The notes beneath the pieces were generated by a model that had not been told where the DNA came from, searched no databases, and saw only the letters and a program-made list of their open reading frames with translations. Shown here in pieces: positions 18,562 to 27,775 of a DNA stretch of 64,000 nucleotides (within the stretch, counting starts at the first letter, position 1; every line of letters starts with the position of its first letter). A program made the position numbers and the translations under genes. Source of the DNA: Tidjanibacter sp. (GTDB lineage Bacteria; Bacteroidota; Bacteroidia; Bacteroidales; Rikenellaceae). The stretch is from positions 80,886-144,885 of the forward strand of contig JAFTUI010000005.1 of NCBI GenBank assembly GCA_017466345.1. The letters run 5' to 3'.

Positions 18562-20070
18562 ATGATAATAACAACCGGAAACATATTGCTTGTTGGCTCG
18601 ATAATTCTCTTTGTGAGTATTTTGGCGGGCAAGGCGAGCAGCCGTTTTGGTGCTCCGATGCTGTTATTCTTCCTGCTTGTGGGAATGGCATTTGGCACCG
18701 ATGGTGTGGGTATTGAGTTCGACAACTTTGCTGCTGTGCAGTTTGTGGGTATGCTTTCGCTGAGTATTATCCTCTTCTCGGGCGGTATGGACACTTCCTT
18801 TGACGAGGTTCGACCGGTGTTGAAGGAGGGTGTGGTGTTGGCTACTTTGGGTGTGGTTCTCACAGCACTTTTCACGGGCTCTATCATCTACTTTGTGAGT
18901 GGTTGGCTGGGTGCTCCGATACCTTTCACGCTGGCACTGCTCATTGCAGCGGTTATGTCCTCTACGGATTCGGCTTCGGTCTTTGCCATATTGCGCTCCA
19001 AGCGTGTGGGACTCAAAGAGAATTTGCGCCCGCTGTTGGAGTTGGAGAGCGGTAGTAACGACCCTATGGCTTACATCCTCACGATTATGCTCATACAGGT
19101 CAATATGGGCGAGGGTGGCTCGGTGGGTGCTGTGGCTCTTACCTTCCTCAAACAGATGGGCATTGGTGCGCTGTCGGGCTATCTGCTCGGCAAGGGTGCG
19201 GCAATGGTTGTAAACCGTATCAACATCGGCAATAAATCGCTCTATTCGGTGCTGTTGCTCTCGCTGGTGTTCTTCACAGCGTCTTTTACCGACCTGCTGG
19301 GGGGCAACGGCTACTTGGCGGTCTATATTGCGGGTATTGTTATGGGAAACCAGAGGTTGAGCCATAAGAAGACACTTGCCACCTTCCTCGATGGTGTGAC
19401 GTGGCTGATGCAGATTGTGATGTTCTTGATGCTGGGGCTGCTTGTCAATCCACACGAACTGAAAGATGTGGTCTTTATAGGTTTGATTGTCGGTGCGGCG
19501 ATGATTTTCCTTACTCGCCCGCTGGCTGTGTGGATTACCCTGCTGCCACTAAGGAGCAAACTGTCTAATAAGGCTCGCCACTATGTTTCGTGGGTGGGAT
19601 TGAGGGGTGCGGCACCTATCTTGTTTGCCACCTACCCCAAGTTGGCAGGTCTCGATCCCGACAACACCATCTTCAACATCGTCTTCTTCATAACCATCTT
19701 CTCGCTCATTGTTCAGGGCACTTCGGTGGGTAGTATGGCAAACTTCTTGGGAGTGTCGGAGGCGAGCCCTGAGAAGGGCTTTGATATAGACCTGCCCGAT
19801 GAGGTCAAGGCGGCACTCACGGAGGTCGATATTATTGAGGGCGGAGCCAGGGATGGCGCACTATTGAAAGATGTTAAGTTGCCCGAAAAGACCCTTGTGA
19901 TGATGATTCGCAGAGGCGATAAATATATTGTTCCCAACGGCTCCACAACGCTCCATAGGGGCGATAAACTGCTCCTTATCTCGGAGGAGATACAGGCACA
20001 GACGCCCCAAATTCAACATAGGGAGCACATTGTGCTGTGGGAAAGCATAAAACAGTTTATTAAGCGATGA
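18562..20070 (+). CDS. nhaP2: Potassium(cation)/proton antiporter, CPA1 type
   Basis: A 502-residue inner-membrane protein. About twelve or thirteen transmembrane helices (residues 5-400) include the SSTDSASVFAIL and LESGSNDPMAYIL motifs, the latter with the ion-binding N-D pair of this exchanger family. A C-terminal cytoplasmic TrkA-C-like domain (about 420-490) probably senses ligand. Proteins of this type (NhaP2/CvrA) expel K+ in exchange for H+ and regulate cell volume. The stop overlaps the start of the MscS gene by 4 bases, linking it to osmotic adaptation. Confidence 0.85.
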   Translation: MIITTGNILLVGSIILFVSILAGKASSRFGAPMLLFFLLVGMAFGTDGVGIEFDNFAAVQFVGMLSLSIILFSGGMDTSFDEVRPVLKEGVVLATLGVVLTALFTGSIIYFVSGWLGAPIPFTLALLIAAVMSSTDSASVFAILRSKRVGLKENLRPLLELESGSNDPMAYILTIMLIQVNMGEGGSVGAVALTFLKQMGIGALSGYLLGKGAAMVVNRINIGNKSLYSVLLLSLVFFTASFTDLLGGNGYLAVYIAGIVMGNQRLSHKKTLATFLDGVTWLMQIVMFLMLGLLVNPHELKDVVFIGLIVGAAMIFLTRPLAVWITLLPLRSKLSNKARHYVSWVGLRGAAPILFATYPKLAGLDPDNTIFNIVFFITIFSLIVQGTSVGSMANFLGVSEASPEKGFDIDLPDEVKAALTEVDIIEGGARDGALLKDVKLPEKTLVMMIRRGDKYIVPNGSTTLHRGDKLLLISEEIQAQTPQIQHREHIVLWESIKQFIKR

Positions 20071-21299
20071 TGAAGGAGAAAACATTTCTGCTCGATTGGA
20101 TGAGCACTCTGCTCGATTGGTTGGGGCTGAACTCTGCTGACGGAGGCTATAAAGCACTCTTTGCAACCCTTGTGGTTCTGGTCTGCTGCTTTGTGGTGTG
20201 GTGGCTGTTGCGCTACCTGCTGCTCAGGGCGCACCGCTTGGGAAGGTATGTAGATTCGCGCTTGGAGGTGATATTCGATAGGGCAAACCTCAATAAGATA
20301 GCCCTTATGGCGGCGGTCTTTATGTTCTATATACTCCTGCCACTCGCCTTCGACCCCGCATCTTCGGTGGGTATCTTTGTGCGTAAGGCTCTCGATGTGC
20401 TCATCGTGTGGATGTTGGCAAGTTTTGCCAATTCGGTCGTAAGGACTGTTTTTATGCTCATATACCACAAACGTAAGACCAAAGATGCGCCACTGAAAGG
20501 CTTTATGCAGGTCATACAGATTGTGGTGTGGGTTGTGGCAGCGATAGTCATCATCGCCATCCTTATTAACAAGTCGCCCACGAAACTTTTTACCGGTTTG
20601 GGTGCTTCGTTGGCAGTGTTGAGCTTTGTGTTTAAGGATTCCATCCTCAATCTGGTGTCGGGCATCCTGCTGTCGAGCGACAAGATGGTCAAGGTGGGCG
20701 ATTGGATAGAGATGCCTTCGGCAGGCATTGATGGTACGGTCATAGATATGACACTCAACACCGTGAAGGTCAGGGGGTGGGATAATACCATATCCAACGT
20801 GAGCCCCTATACGCTCACTTCGGGCACCTTCAAGAATTGGCAGGGTATGTTCTCCTCGGGAGGTAGGCGTATTGCCCGCTATGTGGAGATAGATATTAAC
20901 ACCGTGAAGTTCTGCACCGAAGAGCTACTCGAAAGAGTCGGCAAGTTGGAGGTTATGCGTGAGTATATCGACTCGCTCCCTGAGCCCCGCTTGCAGACCA
21001 CCAACCTCGAACTCCTCAGGGTATATATTGAGCGTTATATGGAGGCTCAACCTTGGCTCAACCGCGAGATGCTCCATATGGTGCGACAGTTGCAGTCGAG
21101 CGATACGGGTGTGCCCTTGCAGGTCTATGCTTTTACGGCTACAACCGTGTGGGTGGAGTATGAGCGCATACAAGCGGCACTCTTTGAGCATATTATGGCC
21201 ATTGTCCCACTCTTTGAGATAAAAATCTTCCAGCGTCCTTCGGGCGGCGACTTGGATAAACGTGCCACGATAGAGGATATTGTCAAGTGGGAGGCGTAA
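20067..21299 (+). CDS. MscS-type mechanosensitive channel (YbdG-like)
   Basis: A 410-residue membrane protein with about five N-terminal helices. The pore-lining helix and conserved beta domain follow (GASLAVLSFVFKDSILNLVSG, then DWIEMPSAGIDGTVIDMTLNTVKVRGWDN). A large C-terminal cytoplasmic domain extends to the end. It most resembles the YbdG/MscM subgroup. It releases solutes when membrane tension rises. Translational coupling with the antiporter upstream (ATGA overlap) fits a shared role in osmotic balance. Confidence 0.87.
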   Translation: MMKEKTFLLDWMSTLLDWLGLNSADGGYKALFATLVVLVCCFVVWWLLRYLLLRAHRLGRYVDSRLEVIFDRANLNKIALMAAVFMFYILLPLAFDPASSVGIFVRKALDVLIVWMLASFANSVVRTVFMLIYHKRKTKDAPLKGFMQVIQIVVWVVAAIVIIAILINKSPTKLFTGLGASLAVLSFVFKDSILNLVSGILLSSDKMVKVGDWIEMPSAGIDGTVIDMTLNTVKVRGWDNTISNVSPYTLTSGTFKNWQGMFSSGGRRIARYVEIDINTVKFCTEELLERVGKLEVMREYIDSLPEPRLQTTNLELLRVYIERYMEAQPWLNREMLHMVRQLQSSDTGVPLQVYAFTATTVWVEYERIQAALFEHIMAIVPLFEIKIFQRPSGGDLDKRATIEDIVKWEA

Positions 21300-21805
21300 T
21301 AGTTAGTTTCACAGGTCATCGCCCCGATAAAATTGCGGGCTATGGTGCCTCGCCACGCACGGTGGAGGTAGCACTCCGCAAAGCTCTCGCCGCAGAGATT
21401 TTGCGACTTGCGAGGGAGGGCGCAAAAACCTTCGTGAGCGGAATGGCGCCGGGGGTTGATTTGTGGGCGGCAGACGAGGTGCTCCGACTGAGAACAGAAG
21501 GACGTATTGGTGCCGATGTAAGACTACGCTTGGCGGTGCCCTACGAGAATTTTGAGCGCTCCTTTGGCGCCGAGTGGCGACCTCTCTACAATGCCATCTT
21601 GGAGAGGGCAGATGATGTGGTCTATCTCTCGCAGGGCTACTACCGAGGCTGCTTCAATAGGCGCAACGACTACCTTGTGGATGTTGCCGATGTAGTGGTC
21701 GCCTACTACGAGGGCGAAGAGGGTGGCACGCGCTACACACTGCGCAGAGCAGAGAAGAGAGGACGGAGTGTGATAAACCTCCACCAGAGAGAACTTTTTG
21801 ACTAA
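21287..21805 (+). CDS. SLOG/DUF1273-like nucleotide-binding protein
   Basis: A 172-residue cytoplasmic protein using a GTG start inside the end of the MscS gene. VSFTGHRPDK at the N-terminus, FVSGMAPGVDLWAADEV near residue 50, and a late VVAYYEGEEGGTRYTLRRAE segment are typical of the SLOG (LOG/Smf-Rossmann) DUF1273/YoqJ group. Members are thought to bind nucleotides or nucleotide-derived signals; function is not established. It is the third gene of a closely packed run with antiporter and channel. Confidence 0.75.
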   Translation: MGGVIVSFTGHRPDKIAGYGASPRTVEVALRKALAAEILRLAREGAKTFVSGMAPGVDLWAADEVLRLRTEGRIGADVRLRLAVPYENFERSFGAEWRPLYNAILERADDVVYLSQGYYRGCFNRRNDYLVDVADVVVAYYEGEEGGTRYTLRRAEKRGRSVINLHQRELFD

Positions 21806-21827
21806 CAAACAAATACATTTAATCGTT

Positions 21828-22580
21828 ATGTTCGGTATCTTCAAGAAAAAGACCCCTCTACGGGAATTGTTGGAGGGCTTCTATGACATCCATAGCCATC
21901 TGCTGTGGGGTGTTGATGATGGCTGCCGCGATGCGGAGCACACATTGGCGATCGATGCCGAACTTGCCGAATTGGGGTTTAAGGGCGCCTACCTTACACC
22001 CCACATCATCTACGGACTCTATGGCAACAACACCGAGGAGGGGCTGCGCAAACGCTTCCAAGAGATGCCCGATGGTATGAAGTTGGAGGTGCGTTTGGCT
22101 GCCGAATATAACCTCGATGAACGCTTTATGGAACACGTTGAGGCGGCAGACAATCTGCTCACGATGGGCGGCAACCACCTGCTTGTGGAGTTCGGTCTGG
22201 GTACTACGCGCGTGGATGCCCACCTTGGCGACCTCTTCGAGGCAGCACTCAGGGGCAAGAATATCATCATCGCCCATCCCGAACGCTACGCCTTCCTCGC
22301 CGAAGAGCGCAACTACCACGAACTCGAAAAACTGACCTCCAAAGGGTATAAACTCCAACTTAACCTCCTCTCGCTGGCGGGACTGCACGGCGACAAAGCA
22401 AAACGTGTTGCCGAAGAGATGTTGTTGTCGGGCAAATACACCTTTGTGGGTAGCGATGTCCATTCAAGAGTCTATACCCAAGTGCTCCGCGAGGGCACAA
22501 TCTCCCCCAAAGTCGTAGAACCTCTGAGAGAGTTGATGGAGAATAACAAGCAGTTATTTGGTCCAACGTCTAAGGTTTAA
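21828..22580 (+). CDS. PHP-domain tyrosine-protein phosphatase (CpsB/YwqE-like)
   Basis: About 250 residues, counted from the ATG giving MFGIFKKK. The PHP metal-binding motifs are visible: DIHSHLLWGVDDG, a central YNLDERF/GLG region, IIAHPERY and FVGSDVHSR. CpsB/YwqE enzymes dephosphorylate tyrosine kinases that control capsule or exopolysaccharide export. No capsule genes are in view, so the partner is unknown. It follows the SLOG gene by 22 bases and ends the run of forward genes. Confidence 0.87.
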   Translation: MFGIFKKKTPLRELLEGFYDIHSHLLWGVDDGCRDAEHTLAIDAELAELGFKGAYLTPHIIYGLYGNNTEEGLRKRFQEMPDGMKLEVRLAAEYNLDERFMEHVEAADNLLTMGGNHLLVEFGLGTTRVDAHLGDLFEAALRGKNIIIAHPERYAFLAEERNYHELEKLTSKGYKLQLNLLSLAGLHGDKAKRVAEEMLLSGKYTFVGSDVHSRVYTQVLREGTISPKVVEPLRELMENNKQLFGPTSKV

Positions 22581-22940
22581 CGTCTAACGTCAATAGTCCT
22601 AAGAGTTCCATGGGTTCCAGGGATTCCAGGGATTTCAGGGATAACAGGGGTTGCAGGGGGAATTCTTCCTTGTTATCCTTGCAACCCTTGTAACCCTTGT
22701 AACCCTTGTAACCCCTGCATCCCTCCCCTAAGTTAGGGGAGGGTGCCGAAGGCGGGAGAGGTCTGTAAAGAAGTTCCTCCCCTACGACAGGGGAGGATAG
22801 GAGGGGTGGTCGAAATTGCGCTCGGCGTCCTCGCCGAGCAGGGAGGGTGCCGAAGGCGGGAGAGGTCTGTTCGTCTTGCCACGACTGCCGTAGGCAGGCG
22901 GTTGGCATCTACCTATCTTGTTTTTTTGCAGGGATAACAA
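22565..22940. repeat. Composite simple-repeat block
   Basis: No gene. The dispersed core (GTCTAACGTCAATAGTCC at about 22580) is followed by a copy-specific tail of GGTTCCAGG/GATTCCAGG units, then tandem TTGTAACCC units. Next come palindromes of the CTCCCCTAAGTTAGGGGAG class at 22723-22743, the segment GTGCCGAAGGCGGGAGAGG (twice), and GCTCGGCG/CGCCGAGC. Equivalent pieces recur inverted near 62.1-62.8 kb. Confidence 0.7.
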
Positions 22941-22985
22941 GGGTAGCAGGTGTAACAAGGATTACAGGGGAGTTTGAGAGGAGTC

Positions 22986-23254
22986 TTTTTTCGGGGAGGT
23001 GTGAGGCTCTCCGAAGGAGAGTGGCGGGCAAAAGAATAGCCCTCTCAAACTTGTTTGAAAGAGGGCTATTGTTTTGGCTGCTAAACTATCTGCGAAAGAT
23101 AGCCACACCTTACCGCAAAGGCGTCAGAGTGACGCATTTGTGCAAGTGGCTCCGAAGCCACTCCGAAGCCACTCCTAAGCAAGACGGTAGGTAGTACCAC
23201 TATTGGTTGGTGCACGAAAAGTTTTTGGTTCCGCTTTTTACAAAAAGCGGAGAA
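22986..23254 (+). repeat. Four-arm structured repeat, copy C
   Basis: The outer stem is AGGTGTG (22997-23003) with CACACCT (23104-23110). Arm 3 is longer and different from copies A and B: AATAGCCCTC (23035-23044) pairs with GAGGGCTATT (23061-23070), extended by CAAAA/TTTTG. Arm 4 is CTATCT/AGATAG (23086-23102). The GGCTCCGAAGCCACT run, the GTGCA/TGCAC pair, the AAAAGTTTTTGG box and the CCGCTTTTT/AAAAAGCGG hairpin follow. It lies in the convergent gap between the phosphatase and arginine deiminase genes. Confidence 0.83.
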
Positions 23255-23269
23255 GAAAAACTCGTAGAA

Positions 23270-24451
23270 TTAGAACAGCACATCGCCGTCATCGAGGATT
23301 TGGGTCATACAGTGTGCTGCGCCGTAGCCTTTTGTGAGGTTGGTAAGGGGTACCCACGTCACGTCCACAAAGTTAGCTTTGAATGCCTCCTGCAACTCCA
23401 CCGACTGACCTGCCACTGCCATAATCTTGCGTGGTGCCACATTGAGGAAGTTGTTGGCGTAGGTCAGCTCATCGGAGCGTTGGATGGGTATGACTTTCAT
23501 TTTCAGCTCGTCCTCGATGTAGTCCACGAAGGAGATGTCGCTGAAAGCCTTATGGTAGGGCTCTCCGGGTGCTTCGCGCTCCCAGATGTCGATTTTCAGA
23601 TATTGCGAGTCGCCTTTGGCTGCCAGATAGCGAGCCTCGGAGAGGGTACACAAGTCGCGGTCTATGATGTTGAAGTAGGTGTCGAGGTGCATCTGCTCCT
23701 GCTCGTCCCAGATGTCTTTCACAACCACCACCTTGTTGCAACCCAAAAGGTCGTGCTCCATCAGCTGGTCGATAGCCGCCTGTGTGGTGCGCAGACCACG
23801 TCCTATGAAGGCTATGTCGCCGAAGGGCAGGAAGTCGCCACCTTCGAGAAAGGCATCCTCGCCCTCGATGTGGTAGATTGGGGGGAAGCCGATTTTGTTA
23901 AGACAGAACTCGGCAATCTCGCACTCCAACTGCCTCTGTGCGGAGTTCATACGTCCGATGACGATACCTTTGGCTGTCGAAATCATCTGGTCGCGCATAA
24001 AGAAGATGTTCATAATGGGGCGTTGGATGTAGGTTGCTGCAAAGCCCGTGTTGCTCTCGGTGTAGGAGAGGACAATCTCGGGTTGAAGCATAATCATCTT
24101 CACGAGGTCCTTGGGGTGCGCCCTGTCGATAATCATCTTTTTGTAACGCTCCTGAGCCTTTGCCTCCTCGGGTACGTTGGAGGTGTTGTAGGTCAGAAAA
24201 CGCGAGGCGAAAGCCCTCAGTTCGTTGAGCTCTTTGCCCTCTACGGGGCGTCCCACCTTGTCGAGCGTGCCTTCGAGCAGGATTTGTCTTACGGTGAGTA
24301 CTTTTGCGCCAAATCGTTCGAGAGCTTTGCGATATTCGGCGTGTTCTTTGGCAGCGAGTTCAATGTCGAAATAGTCCGAGAAGAGTGCTGCATCGGGGTG
24401 CATTACACCGAGGAAAAGTTCATCGGTGGGTTCGTGCATTAGGATTATCAT
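23270..24451 (-). CDS. arcA: Arginine deiminase
   Basis: A 393-residue member of the guanidino-group-modifying superfamily, converting arginine to citrulline and ammonia. It has the FMRDQ block, EGGDF, HLDTYF (catalytic His) and a C-terminal GYGAAHCMTQ with the nucleophilic Cys at 381. These are the expected positions, though spelling differs from the classical TRDP and GGGGPRCM motifs, so a related deiminase is possible. No arcB or arcC is adjacent. It appears monocistronic, with its 3' end facing structured repeat C. Confidence 0.82.
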   Translation of the reverse strand: MIILMHEPTDELFLGVMHPDAALFSDYFDIELAAKEHAEYRKALERFGAKVLTVRQILLEGTLDKVGRPVEGKELNELRAFASRFLTYNTSNVPEEAKAQERYKKMIIDRAHPKDLVKMIMLQPEIVLSYTESNTGFAATYIQRPIMNIFFMRDQMISTAKGIVIGRMNSAQRQLECEIAEFCLNKIGFPPIYHIEGEDAFLEGGDFLPFGDIAFIGRGLRTTQAAIDQLMEHDLLGCNKVVVVKDIWDEQEQMHLDTYFNIIDRDLCTLSEARYLAAKGDSQYLKIDIWEREAPGEPYHKAFSDISFVDYIEDELKMKVIPIQRSDELTYANNFLNVAPRKIMAVAGQSVELQEAFKANFVDVTWVPLTNLTKGYGAAHCMTQILDDGDVLF

Positions 24452-24537
24452 AGTGTATAAAAGGTTTAGTCTTTCTCTAAGAGAGTTGTGCTCTCAATTC
24501 TCAAAGATACAAATTTTTCTTCAAACCAAGCATTTTT

Positions 24538-25092
24538 CTATCTTGGTTGGTAATTTTTCAGCATTTTTTGTAACTCTTTCTCTCTGCCCTCGGTGTGGAG
24601 ATTGACCAACGAGTGGAACTCTGCCGAGTGGTTGTGATGGATGGTGTGGCAGAGCTCGTGAACGCACACATAGTCAATGAGTTCATCGGGTAGTGCTGCC
24701 AGAAAGAGCGAGAGCGATATATTTCCCTCGCGGGTGCAACTTCCCCAACGCGAGTGACTCTTGCGGATGGTGAGTCTGCCATAGCGTAGCCCTGTGCGAA
24801 GGCTTGCCGCCTCCAACATTCGGGGGAGTTTCTCTTTTGCTACGCGGCGCAACTCTTCCACCTCTTTGGGCGTGAGTGGCGGGTTCTCCTTGCGCCTTTG
24901 CTCCAACCTTTCGAGCGAAGAGAGTATCCACTCGTGGCGTGTGGCTGCCCAGGCGAGTGCCGCCCTCTTGGAGCCCCACCAAGGTATGGTCATACGCACC
25001 ACACCCTCGCGCGTGATGCGGAGTGAGGTGCGGCGTGCCTTGCGACTACGCACAACCTCAATGTTATAACCCCTATCCTCCAAGCGCCACAA
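24538..25092 (-). CDS. YgjP-like metal-dependent hydrolase (DUF45)
   Basis: A 184-residue protein with the DUF45/YgjP architecture. A beta-rich N-terminus (RRTSLRITREGVVRMTIP) is followed by the RWGSC motif at 115-119. The zinc-binding HELCH is at 145-149, with a further His at 155 (NHSAEFH). It resembles the catalytic core of SprT/WSS1 proteases, but activity is not established. It follows rlmB by 5 bases and is probably cotranscribed with it. Confidence 0.85.
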   Translation of the reverse strand: MWRLEDRGYNIEVVRSRKARRTSLRITREGVVRMTIPWWGSKRAALAWAATRHEWILSSLERLEQRRKENPPLTPKEVEELRRVAKEKLPRMLEAASLRTGLRYGRLTIRKSHSRWGSCTREGNISLSLFLAALPDELIDYVCVHELCHTIHHNHSAEFHSLVNLHTEGREKELQKMLKNYQPR

Positions 25093-25097
25093 ATCGA

Positions 25098-26024
25098 TTA
25101 TTTGCAGTAACGCTGCCTTACGCTCTCGAAGAGCATAATGGCTGCCGCTGCCGACACGTTGAGGCTCTCGATGGCTCCCACCATAGGTATGGCTGCCTTG
25201 CAGTCGCAGAGTTTCAGCACCTCCTTGCTGATACCCACCTCCTCGTTACCCATAACGATTACGGTGGGTTTCGTCAGGTCGGCATCGAAGAGCAGAGTGT
25301 CTGCCTTCTCGGTGGCGGCTACAATCTGCATACCCTGTTGAGCGAGGGTTTTCAGAGTGTTGCGTATGCTGCCTGCACGGTGTACGGGAATGCGGGTGAG
25401 GGCTCCTGCCGAAGAACGGATAGCATCGGCATTTACGGGTGCGGAGTTTTTCAGCGGGCAGATAAGACCGTGAGCACCTGCGCACTCTGCCGAGCGGGCG
25501 ATGGCACCGAAGTTCCTCACGTCCGTAACGCCATCGAAGACCACAATCAGAGCCTTCTCATCCTCGGGTATGCGGTCCAAAATATCCTCCAACTCCACAT
25601 AGGCAATGGGGGCGATGACTGCCACCACACCCTGATGGTTGCCCCTTGTAAGGCGGTCGAGTTTCTCCACAGGCACCTCCTGATAGCGGATGCGGGAGCG
25701 ATAGCAGAGGTCTTTGAGTTCTGCCATAAGCCCACCCTCGGCACCCTTGCGAACGTAGAGTTTTTCAATCTGCTTGTCGGTCTGCACAGCCTCAATCACG
25801 GGGCGCAGACCATAGACGATGTTCTCCTCGCCCACACGCTTAGCCTCCTCCGAGCGTCCCTCGCGGCGAGGTTTACTCTCCTTGCGGTAGGCGGGTTTTG
25901 CGGAGCGTGTGCGCTCCTCCCAATTCAGATCACGAGCCTCACTATATTGTGGATGCTCTATTGCTTGATGCTCTGTGCGAGGCTTGCGCTCACGTTTGTC
26001 CTTCAAAAATTCGCTGTTCTCCAT
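25098..26024 (-). CDS. rlmB: 23S rRNA 2'-O-ribose methyltransferase RlmB
   Basis: 308 residues, starting at the ATG giving MENSEFLKD. A very basic, probably disordered N-terminal extension (about 1-70) precedes the SpoU substrate-binding domain (NIVYGLRPVIEAV) and the SpoU/TrmH knotted catalytic domain. Its motifs are DVRNFGAIARSAE, VMGNEEVGIS and IPMVGAIESLNVSAAAAI. RlmB methylates a guanosine of 23S rRNA. The extension is longer than in E. coli and may aid RNA binding. A second family member (trmH) lies at 29.8 kb. Confidence 0.9.
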   Translation of the reverse strand: MENSEFLKDKRERKPRTEHQAIEHPQYSEARDLNWEERTRSAKPAYRKESKPRREGRSEEAKRVGEENIVYGLRPVIEAVQTDKQIEKLYVRKGAEGGLMAELKDLCYRSRIRYQEVPVEKLDRLTRGNHQGVVAVIAPIAYVELEDILDRIPEDEKALIVVFDGVTDVRNFGAIARSAECAGAHGLICPLKNSAPVNADAIRSSAGALTRIPVHRAGSIRNTLKTLAQQGMQIVAATEKADTLLFDADLTKPTVIVMGNEEVGISKEVLKLCDCKAAIPMVGAIESLNVSAAAAIMLFESVRQRYCK

Positions 26025-26035
26025 ATATCTTTTTT

Positions 26036-26098
26036 TGTCTAACCTCAATAGTCCTGAGTCTTTAAGGTCTTTAAGGACTTTAAGGACTTTAAGGGAGA
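26036..26098 (+). repeat. Core repeat with CTTTAAGGA tail
   Basis: A variant core (GTCTAACCTCAATAGTCC) is followed by about five 9-base units of the type GACTTTAAG. This shows that the tail sequence changes completely between copies while the core is kept. Confidence 0.7.
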
Positions 26099-26105
26099 TT
26101 AATTC

Positions 26106-27683
26106 TCAACTCTTTGGTCGCAGTACTATGTAGGGCACTATCATCTCCTCCATAGACACACCACCGTGTTGGAAGGTGCCACGATAGTAGCGTATGAATT
26201 GGTTTGCATTATTCGGGTAGGTCAAAAAGTCCCTGCCGAGGGCAAATACATAACTGCTTGTGAGGTTGCTCTGCGGCAGTTGTGCCTCCTCGGGGCGGGT
26301 AATCTCAAAGACCTCCTTGGGGTTATAATTAAGGTTGCGCCCCGTCTTGTAGCGTATGTTGGGCGAGGTCTCCCTATCGCCCTGCACCTTCACGGGGTTC
26401 TCCACGCGAGTGGTACCGTGGTCGGAGGTTATGATGACCGTATTGCCCGCCTCGGCAAGCATACGGAGCATTGTGCTCAACTCGGAGTGCTCGAACCACG
26501 AGCGGGTTAGCGAGCGGAAAGCCGCCTCGTCCTCGGTCAGCGAGCGGATAATCTCCGTCTCGGTACGGGCGTGCGAGAGAATGTCGAGGAAGTTGTAGAC
26601 GATGACCGAGAGGTCGGCATCCCTAACGTGCTGGAAGTTGTCGATGAGTTTGCGTCCCGACTCGGGTTTTACGAGTTTGTCAAACGACACCCTCCATCCA
26701 TCCTTACCCATACGAGAGAGTTGTCGGCGCAAGAAATCCTCTTCGTATTTGTTCTTTGCCCCCTCCTCGTTGTCGTTGAGCCACTTCTCGGGCATAATTT
26801 TGTCTATCGCCAGCGGCATAAGTCCCGCAAAGAGTGCGTTGCGGGCATATTGGGTGGCGGTGGGCAGTATGCTACAATAGAAACTCTCCGAGTGTATATC
26901 GTACCAAGAGTGCAGTTGCGACCAGATGGTGCGCCATTGGTCGTAGCGAAGGTTGTCAATCACCAGCAACGTAACCTTCCCGCCCTTAGCCTTTGCTGCC
27001 TCCACCTCGGGGATGATGCGGTGTCGGAAGAGTGTGTGCGACATCGTTGGGCGGTCGCTATCCTCTCGGCGGAGCCAATCGAGGTAGTTGCGCTTTATGA
27101 ACTTGCCAAACTCCACACCCGCCTCGTTCTTTTGGTAGGAGAGGATGTCCATCACGCCCTTGTCGGTCGATTCGGAGAGTTCCATCTCCCAGCCCACGAG
27201 TTTGCGGTAGATGGCACACCAATCCGCAAAGGTGCGGGCTTCGCCCAAAAGAGAGCTGATTTTGCCGAACTCGGCACGATAGTCGGCAGTGGTCTGTTCG
27301 GTTACAAGCCTCTCGCGCTGAACGTGTTTTTTGACCGATAGGAGTACCTGATTGGGGTTGATGGGCTTTATAAGATAGTCCGAGATTTTGGAGCCGATAG
27401 CCTTGTCCATAATACTCTCCTCCTCGCTCTTGGTGACCATAATGACAGGCGTTGAGGGGCGCACTTCCTTGATTTGAGGCAGCGTTTCGAGCCCCGTCAT
27501 ACCGGGCATCATCTCGTCCAAGATAATAAGGTCGTAGGGTGTCGAGCGTGCCATATCCACCGCATCGAAGCCATTGTTGCAGGTGTCCACCTCGTAGCCC
27601 TTGCTTTCGAGAAAGAGGATGTGTGGTTTGAGCAGTTCTACCTCGTCATCTACCCAAAGTATGTTAATCTCGTTGTTAATCAT
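26106..27683 (-). CDS. porX: PorX-type response regulator with PglZ domain
   Basis: A 525-residue protein with an N-terminal receiver domain, phospho-acceptor Asp56 in LDEMMPG and the acidic pair in WVDDE. A helical linker follows, then a PglZ alkaline-phosphatase-like domain (LVIDNLRYDQW, ITSDHGTTRVENP). In Porphyromonas and Flavobacterium PorX works with the kinase PorY to switch on type IX secretion genes, and its PglZ domain degrades cyclic oligonucleotides. No porY or T9SS gene is in the window. Length matches PorX. Confidence 0.9.
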   Translation of the reverse strand: MINNEINILWVDDEVELLKPHILFLESKGYEVDTCNNGFDAVDMARSTPYDLIILDEMMPGMTGLETLPQIKEVRPSTPVIMVTKSEEESIMDKAIGSKISDYLIKPINPNQVLLSVKKHVQRERLVTEQTTADYRAEFGKISSLLGEARTFADWCAIYRKLVGWEMELSESTDKGVMDILSYQKNEAGVEFGKFIKRNYLDWLRREDSDRPTMSHTLFRHRIIPEVEAAKAKGGKVTLLVIDNLRYDQWRTIWSQLHSWYDIHSESFYCSILPTATQYARNALFAGLMPLAIDKIMPEKWLNDNEEGAKNKYEEDFLRRQLSRMGKDGWRVSFDKLVKPESGRKLIDNFQHVRDADLSVIVYNFLDILSHARTETEIIRSLTEDEAAFRSLTRSWFEHSELSTMLRMLAEAGNTVIITSDHGTTRVENPVKVQGDRETSPNIRYKTGRNLNYNPKEVFEITRPEEAQLPQSNLTSSYVFALGRDFLTYPNNANQFIRYYRGTFQHGGVSMEEMIVPYIVLRPKS

Positions 27684-27775
27684 AGTTTACTGTTTCAATA
27701 AAAGACCCCATTGGTTACTACATAAATAATGCAAAACTTGGGGTCTTTATTGTGCGCACTGCCACCTTGGTGTGA

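Noticed and set aside
22570-22908. A 112-codon reverse frame in the composite repeat block
   Set aside because: It translates tandem repeats (GYKGYKGYKG) and palindromes; not a gene.
23206-24442. A 411-codon forward frame opposite the arginine deiminase gene
   Set aside because: It begins in a structured repeat and mirrors arcA, which has all expected catalytic motifs.
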